64,000 bases of DNA from Bactericera cockerelli (Eukaryota; Arthropoda; Insecta; Hemiptera; Triozidae): assembly GCA_024516035.1 (NCBI GenBank), contig CM044958.1, positions 46,945,205-47,009,204 of the forward strand, read 5' to 3'. A program made the position numbers and the translations under genes. Shown piece by piece: positions 9,701 to 18,194 of the stretch (position 1 is its first letter; each line of letters opens with the position of its first letter). A model generated the notes under the pieces. It saw only the letters and a list, made by a program, of their open reading frames with translations. It did no database searches and was not told the origin of the DNA.

Positions 9701-10799
9701 AAAATGCTATATTCATGGAGGTTTCTTTGAGAAACTACTGAGCTACTACCGGAGCTGAATGTGGCCACAATATTAACCATGAATGGATTTGAAAAGAAGA
9801 CAGTCACCAATTCAAGTAATTTTTTTTTTCTTCTTTAAAGCCATAAAACAGCAGCTACTGTGGACATTTGTGGTCTGTGTTCTAGCTTACCCATCACACA
9901 GTATGGCTCCCTTTTACAGTATGGCTCCCCTTTGATGGCTGAGTAGTGCCTCAGTCCTTCCCATTATCTGCTAATCAAGATGAGTGCATTAAAAGATATC
10001 CTTCACAAACAACTGTAACTATATGTTGAATACCAATTTCTTGTTATTTCTGGGGTTTAAACCTGGGACCTTCTGCATGTCAAGTGAGTATCTTGTACCA
10101 CTGATGTAATCATGCACTCAGGTAGTGTGGCATTACTAAGAGCCTCCTCTACTTTTCCAAAATTATATTTTATACTCTGGTAACACCACCATTGGTCCTT
10201 ACTCATACAAGTAACTAGGTACTCATTTTTCCTCAAAAAGTATGAATGGACACCGGACGTCAAAGTACAAAGCAGATATTCTGCTCTGCTGGGGATCAAA
10301 CCTAAATCACTATGCATGCAAAACTAGTGTGCACAAAACTACACGGCCAAGCTGACTAAACTGTGAAAATAGAGCAGACATTCAAGTTTGGCTGAGGGAC
10401 TATAATCAGAGACTAGACCATCAGTCTGGCTGGGGGACTATAAACAGGGAGTAGACCAGCATTGGCTTGGTTCTGGGGGCCCTTGTCAATTATTAGCCTC
10501 CTTGTAAAGACAGTGGTAGAAGTGCTGAGTCATTCCTCTACTATCTGGCTACCATCGTTCACAATGACGCCACCCTATGATGATTCAAATTTATCATTTT
10601 TTTCACTGGTAATAACTTCTAGATTAAACCAACCTCAGTAGCTTGATAAGACAGCAGACTTGTGACCTTGCTGGTTCAAGCATTGGTTTCAGCATAGATT
10701 TCATAAAGTCATCCACTTACCCTTGTTAAATGCTGGTGTGTCACTGGGAATGAGCTCTTTCCTGAAAATATGTCTGGAGTATCCGACTAGACGCAACAT
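587..10799 (-). CDS. MRPS5: Mitochondrial ribosomal protein uS5m (MRPS5), nine-exon gene
   Basis: Small-subunit protein of the mitochondrial ribosome. Coding exons on the minus strand: 10721-10799, 9538-9648, 9178-9297, 7677-7904, 7109-7143, 4987-5182, 3425-3624, 1552-1689 and 587-739. All eight introns are GT-AG and the phases join into 419 codons plus stop, close to the usual MRPS5 length. The basic N-terminus (MLRLVGYSRHIFRK) fits a mitochondrial targeting peptide. A family-typical N-terminal extension carries SNAGRKRGRGKG and DLNRGQIIGVG. The S5 N-terminal RNA-binding domain spans about residues 188-256 (VVTGNGQGLGGFALGKS) and the C-terminal S5 fold about 268-345 (GTGLVCHRIIQEICRAVGIKD). 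Exons 1-3 and 5 are AT-rich, the others GC-rich. Exons 4, 7, 8 and 9 have tandemly duplicated splice acceptors. The stop codon lies at the edge of LINE-tail sequence, and a GTGAGT donor inside exon 9 leaves a further exon beyond position 1 possible. Confidence 0.93.
740..1262 (-). repeat. 161-bp tandem repeat carrying the exon 9 acceptor and exon edge
   Basis: Copies of the acceptor-plus-exon edge put duplicate exon starts at 900, 1061 and 1222, exactly 161 bp apart counting from the real one at 739. Each unit has about 75 bp of exon 9 (through QLQYN-WPI; the codons for PY are missing) and an intronic half of TAAATAAA/ACAGATATG-type A/T repeats. Splicing to a decoy would read exon 9 codons, then a hydrophobic tail from the intronic half, then a stop. 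Confidence 0.9.
1285..1540. mobile_element. SINE-D fragment next to 5S-SINE fragment
   Basis: At about 1290-1380 the motifs accaccttggccagc, gtggtctccaggcaac and agttggctcgtcctgaacca match SINE-D. At about 1455-1535 cacccatccaagtcttagcc and gttgcttaact are the reversed 5S-derived box region of the 5S-SINE. Both lie in the intron between exons 8 and 9 of MRPS5. Confidence 0.6.
1552..1689 (-). CDS. MRPS5: MRPS5 exon 8
   Basis: A 138-nt phase-0 exon encoding KTHQELAEEQQLHLVEFSEE, then NENYPTIVASPSHCKP and SSKAPDFTE. It is part of the C-terminal S5 fold and its extension. The donor is GTAAGT (1546-1551). The acceptor TTACAG is preceded on the sense strand by an ATTCT array that acts as its pyrimidine tract. 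Confidence 0.9.
1692..2563 (-). repeat. ATTCT arrays with two truncated, acceptor-bearing copies of exon 8
   Basis: Two TAGAA arrays (plus strand; ATTCT on the sense strand) occupy about 1692-1855 and 1940-2463. Truncated copies of the first ~77 nt of exon 8 lie at about 1857-1935 and 2464-2543, each with the same TTACAG acceptor (exon starts 1935 and 2543), and each ends at the Pro/Thr codons of the NYPT motif where the array begins. A single-base change (CAGCTG to CAGTTG) separates these copies from the real exon. They have no obvious donor. Confidence 0.9.
2565..3265. repeat. TCAAGGTCA/G minisatellite, copy 1 (MRPS5 intron 7)
   Basis: About 700 bp of degenerate ~20-bp units whose conserved core is TCAAGGTCA or TCAAGGTCG on the plus strand (GACCTTGA on the MRPS5 sense strand), separated by variable spacers such as ttctatt or ttttag. 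The same core makes the array at 37150-38957. It matches the published extended nuclear-receptor half-site YCAAGGYCR. Function is not shown. Confidence 0.85.
3266..3408 (-). mobile_element. SINE-E copy
   Basis: Contains cacctaaccctcagagtc, attattatgtggtcaaac, cactgggtattcgaaac and a reversed B-box-like ggattcgaaccc, as in copies at 35855, 36025 and 47768. It ends a few bases before the exon 7 donor and is followed by a G-run. Confidence 0.55.
3425..3624 (-). CDS. MRPS5: MRPS5 exon 7
   Basis: A 200-nt exon encoding VLHDFFAQFGKTRIFVEKKP then EGTGLVCHRIIQEICRAVGI and KDIRAKVEGSTNPQAIVKAF, ending LGLMQQ before GTGAGA. This is the core of the C-terminal S5 domain. Its acceptor side is amplified in the adjoining intron. 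Confidence 0.95.
3625..4880 (-). repeat. ~119-bp tandem repeat: ten extra copies of the exon 7 acceptor and exon edge
   Basis: The motif gaagatccga recurs at 3713, 3828, 3946, 4069, 4185, 4308, 4421, 4537, 4655 and 4773, besides 3581 inside the real exon. Each unit holds ~44 bp from the 5' edge of exon 7, the acceptor region (TTCCAG or a decayed TTAAG form) and ~70 bp of intron with an ATT run. Two unit variants (gaagaacagagag and gaagaatttagag) partly alternate, which points to amplification in larger blocks. Confidence 0.92.
4987..5182 (-). CDS. MRPS5: MRPS5 exon 6
   Basis: A 196-nt exon encoding YKAVFCMKKNGGRYRTVSSL, VVTGNGQGLGGFALGKSVEG and NARNRAGQKLIYVNRYKEHT. This is the N-terminal S5 RNA-binding domain, with the glycine-rich loop typical of uS5. 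Donor GTGAGG, acceptor CCCCAG. It is GC-rich but has no duplicated splice site. Confidence 0.95.
5275..5327. repeat. Short 13-bp tandem repeat
   Basis: Four near-identical copies of TTATGTAACGAAA in the intron upstream of MRPS5 exon 6. Confidence 0.8.
5690..6110. mobile_element. Two inverted SINE-B copies
   Basis: A minus-oriented copy (about 5704-5852) has ttgtgttaatcac, gatgtcacaactac, gggacttgaaccaccgacct and the reversed A-box-like region. A plus-oriented copy (about 5962-6098) has cagtagcttgat, ggcggacttgtaa, gtgcttcaagtcc and ends gtgattaacacaaat. Together they could fold into a hairpin in the MRPS5 pre-mRNA. Confidence 0.7.
6262..6500 (-). mobile_element. SINE-D copy
   Basis: Matches the complete SINE-D at 61385-61657: gttgttgttctaaccagctt, gtgagtgatgg, atttctgtgtgcgatc, aagccattaaac, tctgtttatagtcctctag, gagacactggtcc and ccctgtttaacgtcccc. 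Strand is assigned from the repeat edge and is uncertain. Confidence 0.65.
6786..6950 (-). mobile_element. SINE-B copy
   Basis: Contains atttgtgttaatcactttcg, tgatatcacaactac, ctcgctttactaaatctacg, ccgggacttgaaccaccgac and ctccaggttacaagtc. It is nearly identical to the 5704 and 46483 copies, apart from a small internal insertion. Confidence 0.7.
7109..7143 (-). CDS. MRPS5: MRPS5 exon 5 (35-nt micro-exon)
   Basis: Encodes (N)TFDGFDTKVLE. It restores phase between exons 4 and 6 (phase 1 in, phase 0 out). Acceptor CTTGCAG, donor GTAAAA. It is too short to stand out as an ORF but fits the uS5m sequence that precedes the S5 domain. Confidence 0.88.
7312..7475 (+). mobile_element. 5S-SINE, internally deleted copy
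   Basis: Begins agccagcgtcgatgg like the full-length 5S-SINE at 26011, then jumps to the body (ccactcaggctgggtgaggt, ccgtcgtgatatgacc, ttgaaaacgac). Much of the 5S box region is lost. Confidence 0.65.
7677..7904 (-). CDS. MRPS5: MRPS5 exon 4
   Basis: A 228-nt GC-rich exon encoding GRTNIVWPGLTSPIIRGREL, VPRTQLPPDPDREAKLTALR, RQNQGKRRKQTPLERGWTGG and SLGPPDPVGE. It is the mitochondrial-specific linker before the S5 domain. Donor GTGAGT, acceptor CTCCAG, phase 1 on both sides. Confidence 0.93.
7905..8105 (-). repeat. 79-bp tandem repeat: two extra copies of the exon 4 acceptor and exon edge
   Basis: The acceptor plus ~38 bp of exon 4 (through IVWPGLT) recurs with exon starts at 7983 and 8062, exactly 79 and 158 bp from the real start at 7904. 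The copies change WPGL to W-L/R-type codons and then run into intron-derived sequence. Confidence 0.9.
8540..8700 (+). mobile_element. SINE-D copy (opposite orientation)
   Basis: Contains gtttaacagggagaagacca, gtgtctcactagaggac, gatcagtgtcttgc, aagtcaggctagcttg and gtttaatggctt, the reverse of SINE-D, with part of the unit duplicated. Confidence 0.6.
9178..9297 (-). CDS. MRPS5: MRPS5 exon 3
   Basis: A 120-nt exon encoding (H)SAKAIWAGVCGVSNAGRKRG then RGKGVKAQRDLNRGQIIGV. The SNAGRKRGRGKG and DLNRGQIIGVG blocks are characteristic of animal uS5m. Donor GTAAGT, acceptor CCACAG. AT-rich at third positions; no junction repeat. Confidence 0.93.
9538..9648 (-). CDS. MRPS5: MRPS5 exon 2
   Basis: A 111-nt exon encoding (G)LTLVKYFSQGGTAKSDLLL then STTLQHTQTRNTNFFNK. 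Targeting/leader region. Acceptor TTTACAG, donor GTAAGT; phase matches both neighbours. Confidence 0.88.
10060..10360 (-). mobile_element. SINE-C copy
   Basis: Contains gtaacaccaccattggtcct, tactcatacaagtaactagg, atgaatggacaccgg, tctgctggggatcaaaccta and a reversed A-box-like end, as in other SINE-C copies. It lies in MRPS5 intron 1. Confidence 0.55.
10370..10715. mobile_element. SINE-D-like fragment and SINE-B fragment
   Basis: gggactataatcagagactagacca and its repeat at 10430-10465 resemble the SINE-D 3' part. caacctcagtagcttgat, gcagacttgtgacct and ggttcaagcattggtttcag at 10625-10715 are a decayed SINE-B head. Confidence 0.45.
10721..10799 (-). CDS. MRPS5: MRPS5 exon 1 with start codon
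   Basis: ATG at 10797-10799 followed by LRLVGYSRHIFRKELIPSD and TPAFNK before donor GTAAGT. Basic and hydroxylated residues without acids at the very N-terminus fit mitochondrial import. The ATG is chosen because the frame joins exon 2 and gives a family-typical total length. Confidence 0.85.
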
Positions 10800-11507
10800 C
10801 TTGGTTTTGAAGATGTGTTGATGACTGAATACTACCAAGACCTCAACACAATGTCAAACTTCTTGAGTAGTAGTTTGTTGACTGTTCCTTCAACAGATCT
10901 TAGTCACATCCCCAACTCTTTAAGATTCCTCAATTAAATTTATTATTATTTATCTCATTATAAATTAAACTATTCGTAGGTACCTAAACTCTGTCTTTTT
11001 TTATATTTCTACTTTTCTTTTTTCTTATCAAAAATTTTCAAGCATTTCATTTCAAGCTGAGTTTTTTGAAATTTCGCGGTTGAGCAGTATTTACACAAAT
11101 CGCCATTAGAGAGCGTACGATACATCACGGTGCGGCGTCACACAACACAAGTTCGCACAGCATAATGGTCTTTCAGCATAAAATATCGATAATCGAATTC
11201 ATATTTTAAAAATCGTGTTCGTACAACACAATCACATCCAACACAACGGTTACACAGCATAAGTTCGTACAGCACAATGAACGCACAGCATAACCGATTA
11301 ATCGAAAAAAACTTCATTGTATAGACTATGGATGTAGGGGAAGTAGACATACGGGATTTTTCCCAAATCTCTAGTAAAATATCCCACGATATTTTTAAAA
11401 AATCCTTTAAAAGTAAATATCGCAAAAGCTTAATAAGACCTGGAACATGTTTATTTTATTAATTATTTAACTAATTTTAAGGGTTTAAAATCGAGATGGA
11501 TACATTT
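10800..11507. other. Upstream region of MRPS5 with an ACAACACAA-rich repeat
   Basis: No gene is seen. At 11130-11310 short degenerate motifs recur (cacacaacacaagttcg, cacagcataatgg, gtacaacacaatc, cacagcataaccg), about every 20-25 bp. A related block lies at 21858-21990. I see no certain promoter element for either gene. Confidence 0.5.
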
Positions 11508-11700
11508 GTCACCGTGGCCGAGTGGGTAACGCACTAGACTTGCACGCACGGTGACTTGAGTTCGATCACCGCAGGACAGGATTTTTTTCACTCGTACCTC
11601 GTAAGGCAAAATAAGTAGCTTCTTTACTGTGAGCAACGACCTTAAAGATATGGAACCCCAAAATTATAGATATTAAACCCCAGTTAAAATAAATAAAATT
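11508..11700 (+). mobile_element. SINE-C copy
   Basis: The tRNA-like head caccgtggccgagtggg...taacgcactag...cttgcacgcacggtgac...gttcgatcacc carries Pol III A- and B-box-like motifs. It is followed by the SINE-C body with a truncated tcctcgtaaggc region. Confidence 0.65.
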
Positions 11701-11794
11701 AATATTATTCATTTCTGTAGCGTGCGGCACTTATAAAGGGGTATTCACAAAACAGCTATTCAAATAAACCTCACACAGTCTGAGTGGGCGGGAA

Positions 11795-12030
11795 TAATAA
11801 TAATGTGTTTCTTTATGTTATTAAATCACAATTTTAGTGGGTAGCGCAGAATTATAGGACTTTTCCATATCTTTAATAACCCAATATCTTATTTTTGCCT
11901 ATAATCCTGCCACTGGTCGCTGCTAACATTAAAGCAGCTAAAATCCTGCTCCGCTGGGGATTGAACCCAGATCACCGTGCGTGCAATGCCTAGCGCGCTA
12001 ACTCACTCGGCCACGGTGACTACTGTGGGG
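11795..12030 (-). mobile_element. SINE-C copy, reversed
   Basis: Body: ttatgttattaaatcacaat, tttagtgggtagcgcagaat, cctgccactggtcgctgc. Head: ggattgaacccagatcacc and gcgctaactcactcggccac. Same family as 17255-17540. Confidence 0.7.
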
Positions 12031-12144
12031 CGGGAATAGTCAGCAACACGAGCATTTGAATTCGAATGGTGACTTATCCAAGTCTTGGACTTTTTTTTAA
12101 CTTCATTGCTTAATTTCAGGATCTTTTTTTTAAATTTGAGTTTA

Positions 12145-12385
12145 ATATGGCTTTCAACTGCATGGTCATATCACACGGGGGTTCACCCTCCATTCGCTTG
12201 AAACTCACAAACCAGCAATGCAAATTAACTTCACCCAGCTTCAGTGAGGTCGGGAATAGCCAATATCAGGAGGGTTCTAAATTGAATGGTCACTCACCCA
12301 TGTCCTAACCTTGCTGCACGTTGCTTAACTTTAGAGACAAAACGAGTACTGGTTTATTCAACGTACCCTTGACGCTAGGGCTACA
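12145..12385 (-). mobile_element. 5S-SINE copy, reversed
   Basis: Body: tttcaactgcatggtcatat, cctccattcgcttgaaactc, ttcacccagcttcagtgagg. Head: ggtcactcacccatgtccta, cgttgcttaacttt and tttattcaacgta, the reverse of the 5S-like head at 26011. Confidence 0.7.
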
Positions 12386-12705
12386 GGACTTAAGTCCGAC
12401 CCTGAGAAAGAGAAAATTTGAGTTTTTAAATTTTATGTGTGTGCGAGAGAGAGAAAATTAAAAAGACGACCTGACAGAGAGTAAGTGAGCGAAAGAGAGA
12501 ATGATAAGGAGAAAGAATGATTGAATAACCCATTAGAAATTCAGAGCATATTAAAGTGGTTTTGGTTTTGAATTGATTTCGTGGAATAATTTTTGAAAGA
12601 CGGGTAAATTGGGTCTTTTCTTTCCTTTATTGGGTCTTTTCTTTACATCCTCTTCCTAAAAGAAGTCTACAAATATGCAAAAATTGTCCTTTCTGTAAGA
12701 TAAGG

Positions 12706-12975
12706 GTAGTCACGGTTGTCCAGTGGGTTACCGCTCTTGGCTTGCGTGCAGCGTGCACGGTGACCTGGGTTCGATCTCCAGCAGGGCTGGATTTTTTCGG
12801 GTCTGTACTTGCATGTCCGGGGTCCAATCATACCTCGTGAGGAAACATGAGTAGCTGCTTTAATATGAGCAGCGTAGAGAGGCGAAATTATAAGCAGAAA
12901 TAAGATAAGGATTATACTGGATACGAAAAAGTCCTATAATTCTGCTCTTTTATTATACACATTTATTTAAATTAT
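12706..12975 (+). mobile_element. SINE-C copy
   Basis: tagtcacggttgtccagtgg, cggtgacctgggttcgatct, then body tgtccggggtccaatcatac, ctcgtgaggaaacatgagta and a tail with TTATTAT repeats. Confidence 0.7.
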
Positions 12976-13049
12976 TATTATAAGATAAGGAAAGTAAAAA
13001 AATGACAGAGGTTACCTTCAAGCATTTTATAAATAGATATATGTATATA

Positions 13050-13951
13050 CAGGGTGTCCCACCAAAGTTGGACACCTCAAATTACTCGGACCCTGAAAGA
13101 GTTTTTGTAAAATAAACTCGGTTTAAAAAAAAAAAAACCAAGTAAAATTATTTTACACCCTGTATGAAATTTTTTGCTGACAATTGAAAATGCGTGTTTT
13201 CATTACACAAACACTTTCTATTCTTGTTATCGAAAAAATTAAACGAAATCATTATTCGAGATTTAGAAAAAAAAAAAAAAAACACTGCCAATCATGGACA
13301 CAATACTTCCTCGTGATTGTTTCACATTGTATACACGACCACGTGCCAATTTTGAGATTTTCTACTAAATCACTTGTATCTCCAAACCACTTAACCGATT
13401 TTCTTCAAATTTGTTTTAAATGGGACCATCTACAGAACGTCTCCTATATGTGTGCAAAATTTCATCAAAATCCGTTCAGTAGTTTCTGAGATTTGCGCGT
13501 TACAAGGAATATTTTTAACAGACCGACGGATCGACAGACGGACACAAAACCAAAGTTGCTCAGGAGGTTATGAAACGTCCAGAAATCGGAGCAAAAAATA
13601 TTTTTTTTTTTTTTTTTTACAAAAACGAACACAATAATACTTCTCCGATTTCTAATATTAGAAATTTCTTGGAAGTAAAATGGTCAAAAAACCTACCCTG
13701 TATGTAATATTTTAGTTCAAAAAAGTACTCAGAAACCATTTAGAAGTTGAATTATCAAATAAAATTCAGGTCGATTCATTTAAAAATCGAAAGTTGACAC
13801 CTCAATTTTTGACTTTCGAACCACCCTGTATAAAAAAAAATTCATGACTGAAACCGCATAATTGAAACATGTACCCTTGAATTTTTTATTTTTCAAAAAC
13901 TCTTTCATGGGCCGGGTAATTTGAGGTGTCCAACTTTGGTGGGACACTCTG
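13050..13951. mobile_element. TA-flanked fold-back element 1 (CAGGGTGTCCC type)
   Basis: Terminal inverted repeats begin CAGGGTGTCCCACCAAAG (left) and CAGAGTGTCCCACCAAAG (reverse complement of right), match for ~60 bp, and are flanked by TA, as expected for a Tc1/mariner-type non-autonomous element. Inside, a stretch near 13390-13545 (aaatttcatcaaaatccgtt, agtagtttctgag, gaccgacggatcgacagacg) is a type of repeat commonly seen in insect genomes. Further CCCTGTAT motifs inside suggest nesting. No transposase recognised. Confidence 0.8.
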
Positions 13952-13989
13952 TATATCTCGAGCTTTTTAGAACCCGTCCCTAATTTACA

Positions 13990-14530
13990 AGTAAGTAATG
14001 TCAACTCGAGTGACATTTGTCCGTATTTCGGGTGAGAGTCGAAGGTTCAGGCGTAAAATGTTTCTACAGCCGAAACGGTAACAGATGGGTGAGATGGGCA
14101 AAATCTGACTCTTGTCGACCCCCCTCCCCCTTAACCGATCACACTATTTCAAAAAGTCATCAAAGGCATAGCCGAAGTTATGGACTGCCGTCCAGACTTA
14201 AGGCTTTCTGGTGTGACGAATGGAGGTTAGGAGGTATAGTGATGGATAATTGAGGTTCCCGCCTAGAGTCGTCTTTAGCTTGCCCAGTATCGAGGTATTC
14301 TACCAAGCAGGATAGATTTTTCCTGGTTGAGTTGAGGTCTGCCTCTACTAGGTAGGAGCCTGCGCTGCGGTCGAGTGTTCCTTCCTAGCCGGCCTAAAAA
14401 CAATAGGTAAAATTCTAAGACCCCAATGAACATGTATACATACTAATAACAATTTTGAAGAATCCGGTCGGGTGCTATCGCTTAACAGACAGACAAACGA
14501 AAGCCAAATCGTCCAGTACCCAAGTTAAAA
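13990..14530. other. Unassigned, relatively GC-rich intergenic stretch
   Basis: No convincing coding sequence. It includes cgacccccctccccctt, ggactgccgtccagactt and ggtctgcctctactaggtag. It may be the body of an unrecognised transposon; a splice-like gene model could not be built. Confidence 0.35.
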
Positions 14531-14544
14531 CAGAACCTCGTCTC

Positions 14545-14680
14545 TAGTGAGGTCGCTTATTCCTCATGAGGTATGAGTGGACCCCGGACATCCACGCAGA
14601 AAATTTCTGCGCTGCCGGGAATCGAACCCAGGTCACCCTGCTTGCTAGCCTACTCCACTCGGCCACAGTGACTACTTAAT
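14545..14680 (-). mobile_element. SINE-C fragment
   Basis: tcctcatgaggtatgagtgg, accccggacatccac, gggaatcgaacccaggtcac and ccactcggccacagtgacta: reversed body and head. Confidence 0.65.
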
Positions 14681-14811
14681 AAAGTAAGCACAGTGATTCC
14701 CATCCTATAATGCTGATGTGCTATAAAATTTCTGAAGATAAAAAAAGCCCTCAATATTAGTTGGGTTCAATACAAAATCTCTTTCTTTTTATAAACATCT
14801 TCAAAATTTTG

Positions 14812-14884
14812 TCTGCGGCTAAGTCCAATATCTTTGATCTTCATGCTAAGTGTGCCGCGATGCTAAAAATGTTAAGAACCACTG
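14812..14884. mobile_element. Possible hAT-superfamily terminal end
   Basis: The reverse complement begins CAGTGGTTCTTAACATTTTT and continues with a GCGGCACACTTAGCATGAAG-type sequence, typical of hAT element termini. I did not find the partner end or a transposase. Confidence 0.4.
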
Positions 14885-15211
14885 CTTGGCCATTTTATCT
14901 TTCCGGCTGCTCTGGTAACTGTAAAATTGACATTAACAGTGACAGACAAATGAAGTTGGGAACCAGGTTATTTTCTCCACCTATGAAACGTTGAATACAA
15001 AAATGCAACAGCTGTATTTTTACAAGCTATAAGTGGTGGCTATTTGTTTTGTCTGGGAAATAGAGAACATCAGAATTTCATTTTTTTTTTTTTTTTTTTT
15101 TTTCTTTTATTGTAATAATTAAGTTTACATTGTTTAGAAGTGGGTTGACATGAAACATGGTTGCCTAGACAATCTTAATCAGCGTGTAAATAAATAAATG
15201 AATAATAATAC

Positions 15212-15325
15212 AGGCAGGCAGGAGAAAAGCCGGAGGCAGCTGAAGAGCCAGATAGCCGGAGGCAACAGAAGAGACGGATGGCCTGAGGCAGCAGAAAAGC
15301 CAGATGTCCAGAGGCAGTGGGAGTC
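15212..15325. repeat. ~33-bp minisatellite
   Basis: About four degenerate units around gccggaggcagcagaag and agccagat. No coding role seen. Confidence 0.65.
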
Positions 15326-15497
15326 ACTTAAAGATCTGCACGGCAAGTCTCTGAAAGCAAAAAGATAGATAATTAATATTATTAAACACTTTATTGGATA
15401 TACATAGACATAATTAGGTATGTACAGTACAAATAATTATTATAAGAATCAAATAATGGAAACAATAATGGAAAGGAAAAAAATAATGTATATAATA

Positions 15498-16477
15498 GAG
15501 TGGGTCAATAAATCATTTTATTTTATTTAATTAACGCTATACCCCGGAAAAGTAGTGGCTTATCGAGATAAGACTTTTGAGCAAAAAAACTTTTTGGACC
15601 ACGTCTTCCGGTCGCGCAAAGGCTTTCAAAATGACGAAAATCAAAAAAAAGAAGAAAATTTAAAAAAATGTAAAAAAAATTATAATCGATTTTTTGGTTT
15701 GCTATAGCATATACTAGTTATAAAAAGACCAGACTAGTATAAAGAGTTTAAAAAAAAAACACCAATGAAACCGCCTTTACCGGTCACCTTTCGAACCCGC
15801 GACCTCTGGATTACCAGTAGACGTCTTGACTACTGAGATACGGGTAGGGTCTGGATGGAATTCGTCGTATACTCGTACCTATAACTTTTCTTCGTGAGTT
15901 CTGTGTCAATTTTTAAGCTGGTCTGAATGATATACATAAAGTAAGTAGGTACATAGATTTAGAGGATAACTATTCAAGGCCTTTGCACAACCGGAAGGGT
16001 TGGTCCGATTATATTTTTTTTTGGTCTCTGCGGATTCTTCGGACCTTCATGCAAGTAATAATTTCTATGGGGAGTCAGATTAAAAAAAATTACCTATATT
16101 TTTCAATTCCTTGAAAAAGGGCAAATTATAGTGAATTTTCGTGAAATTCACAAATTTCAAGGCCTTTGCGCGACTGGTAAAGGTGTTTTCATTGGTGTTT
16201 TTTTGAACCCTTTATACTAGTCTTTTTATAACTAGTATATTCTATAGCAAACCAAAAAAATTGATTACCTATCAATTTTTTTACATTTTTTTTTTTAATT
16301 TCTTATTATTATTTTTTTTTTTTTTTTTGGATTTTCGCCATTTTGAAAGAAAGCCTTTGCGCGACCGGAAGACGTGGTCCAAAATTTTTTTAGCTCACAA
16401 TTCTTACCTTGAACAGCCACAACTTTTCCGAGGTATAGCGTTAATTAAATAAAATAAAATGATTTTTTGATCCACTC
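15498..16477. mobile_element. TA-flanked fold-back element 2 (GAGTGGGTCAA type)
   Basis: The left end GAGTGGGTCAATAAATCA matches the reversed right end GAGTGGATCAAAAAATCA. The inverted repeats continue for ~220 bp (ttaattaacgctatacc, cggaaaagt, gacgtggtcc / ggaccacgtc, tttgctatag), flanked by TA. The centre carries a tRNA-like stretch (ttcgaacccgcgacctc) and a ggcctttgc motif repeated in both arms. Confidence 0.8.
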
Positions 16478-16520
16478 TAATATACAATAAAAAGGGAAAA
16501 GAACAGAAAAAAATATATAA

Positions 16521-16580
16521 ACATGTGTCCTAACTAAAGGGAGGGGTTATTGCCTATGCCAATCTCTTCCACCCTACCCT
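16521..16580 (-). mobile_element. LINE 3' tail (hairpin family), reversed
   Basis: tgtcctaactaaaggg, aggggttattgcctatgcc and aatctcttccaccctac are the reverse of the 46879 copy. Confidence 0.6.
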
Positions 16581-16619
16581 TGGAGTTCCCTATCTAGATA
16601 TTTCAATAATAATATAAAA

Positions 16620-17230
16620 AATCTGGTGTAAACATCACACGACTTTCCTTATCTCCCAAAAAGGAGTCGAATTCCGCCACTGGTGACTGAACGGTAACAG
16701 ATAACTAAAAATCAATGCCAAATTCGTGATCAGCACTTCAAAATCATTTAATTTGATATGTCACAACCCCCATCTAGGATGAATAATAAAAAAGTTAGTC
16801 CAATCGGGTCCCCCTACAATACCGGTAAATTGGGGCCGGTTTCCAAAAAGTTAAAGATATCAAAAAAATGATCAGAGTGAACCCCTTTTATTTTTTTAAT
16901 TTGAGAAAATGTTGTTCTCTAACTTTTTTTGTATCTTTAACCAATTCAAAGAAGCGGTGCTTGCGGCCCTGCGGCCGCAGAATGCGGCCGATTTCAACCA
17001 AAAGTTTCATGGTTCGTCTGGTGTATAAAATTAATTGCCATACCAAATTTCAAGTCTCTAGCTCTTACCGTTCTTGAGATATCCTGTTCACACACACACA
17101 GACACACACACAGACAGACGCACGGACCAATGGCTGAAAACCACTTTTTTGGTATCCTGAGGCTATGATTCGTCCAGAAATGTGAAAAGCTGGGTAGGTC
17201 AAATTTTAGACGAATACAATACTTTCCTTA
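16620..17230. other. Unassigned interspersed-repeat sequence
   Basis: No gene. The segment near 17010-17200 (caaatttcaagtctctagct, cttaccgttcttgagatatc, CA-rich run, gcacggaccaatggctgaaa) has the character of insect transposon non-coding sequence. A small GC-rich patch gcggccctgcggccgcag lies at 16963-16980. Confidence 0.35.
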
Positions 17231-17254
17231 TTAATAATAATAATAATAATAATA

Positions 17255-17540
17255 ATGCTTTTTCTTTGTGTTATTATGTCACAATTTTAGTGGGTAGCGC
17301 AGAATCATAGGACTTTACCACTTTAATTTACAATATCTTGTATTATTTTTTTGCCTAAGATTCTGCCACTGGTCGCTGCTTCACATCAAAGCAGCTACTC
17401 ATTTTTCCTCACGAGGTATGAGTGGACCCCGAACATCCAAGTACAGAGCAGAAAAAATCCTCCCCCGCTGGGAATCGAACCCAGGTCACCATGTGTGCAA
17501 TGCCTAGCGCGCTAACTCGCTCTGCCACAGTGACTACTTA
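17255..17540 (-). mobile_element. SINE-C copy, full-looking, reversed
   Basis: From ttgtgttattatgtcacaat, tttagtgggtagcgcagaat, gattctgccactggtcgctg, cctcacgaggtatgagtgga, cgaacatccaagtacagagc to the head gggaatcgaacccaggtcac, gcgctaactcgctctgccac. It provides the best view of the family. Confidence 0.75.
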
Positions 17541-17569
17541 TAGGATAAGGAAAGTAAAAAGAAGCTAAA

Positions 17570-17725
17570 TAAATAAAAATACATAGAAACAACATGTTAA
17601 AAAAAAAGATTAAAATTAATTTATATTTTCCAAGAAATGTTTCTATGAGAAACTTGATTCTCCATAGTTCATCAGGCAATTGATTCCATGATCTTATAGC
17701 ATTAACAGTAAAACTATTCCCCATA
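17570..17725 (-). pseudogene. LINE reverse-transcriptase C-terminal fragment
   Basis: Minus-strand codons read SFTVNAIRSWNQLPDELWRI KFLIETFLGKYK, the WNxLP-containing C-terminal tail common in CR1/Jockey/I-type LINE proteins. Only this tail is left. Confidence 0.65.
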
Positions 17726-17734
17726 TGGTTAATA

Positions 17735-18191
17735 CAGTAGAACCTTGATTATCCCGTCCTCAACCATGCGAATACTTGATTATCCAGATTAAAAAAAAAA
17801 ACACGCTGTTATTGAATAGGTGCATAGCAACGCTGCTACTGATAATCAGAGCTCCAAGCATACATGCATGAAGACTTCTTCTTATGATTCCTTGGATCAG
17901 GCAGTTTTCAAGTGGTTTTTGCAAGCAAGATCTACCGGACAACCTATCAGTGACCTGCTGATGTGTGAAAAGACATTGAAGACTAATAAGAAACTAGGAG
18001 GGGACAAAATTTCTTGTTATAATAAAATATATCAAAATACATCTGCTTTTACACAAAATCAAAATTCTTCTTTATTATTTGGTTTTTTAGGGTCCTCTCA
18101 ATTATCCAGACTTTTATATAGGACCTCGACTATCCAGCATACGGGCATACCCCTAGTAGACATTAATCCTCAGATAATGAAGGTTCTACTG
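17735..18191 (+). mobile_element. pogo/Tigger-type DNA transposon relic
   Basis: Inverted ends CAGTAGAACCTTGATTATC and (reversed right) CAGTAGAACCTTCATTATC, flanked by TA. Inside, plus-strand codons read DQAVFKWFLQARSTGQPISD then LLMCEKTLKTNKKLGGD, matching the second (CENPB-type) DNA-binding helix-turn-helix of pogo/Tigger transposases. The catalytic DDE part is deleted, so it is non-autonomous. Confidence 0.82.
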
Positions 18192-18194
18192 TAT

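Noticed and set aside
11508..11580. tRNA gene (Ser/Leu-like head)
   Set aside because: Many diverged copies with the same 3' body in the window: SINE-C.
13184..13637. Two overlapping open frames within fold-back element 1
   Set aside because: Contain RPTDRQTDTK-like wording typical of non-coding insect repeats; no domain.
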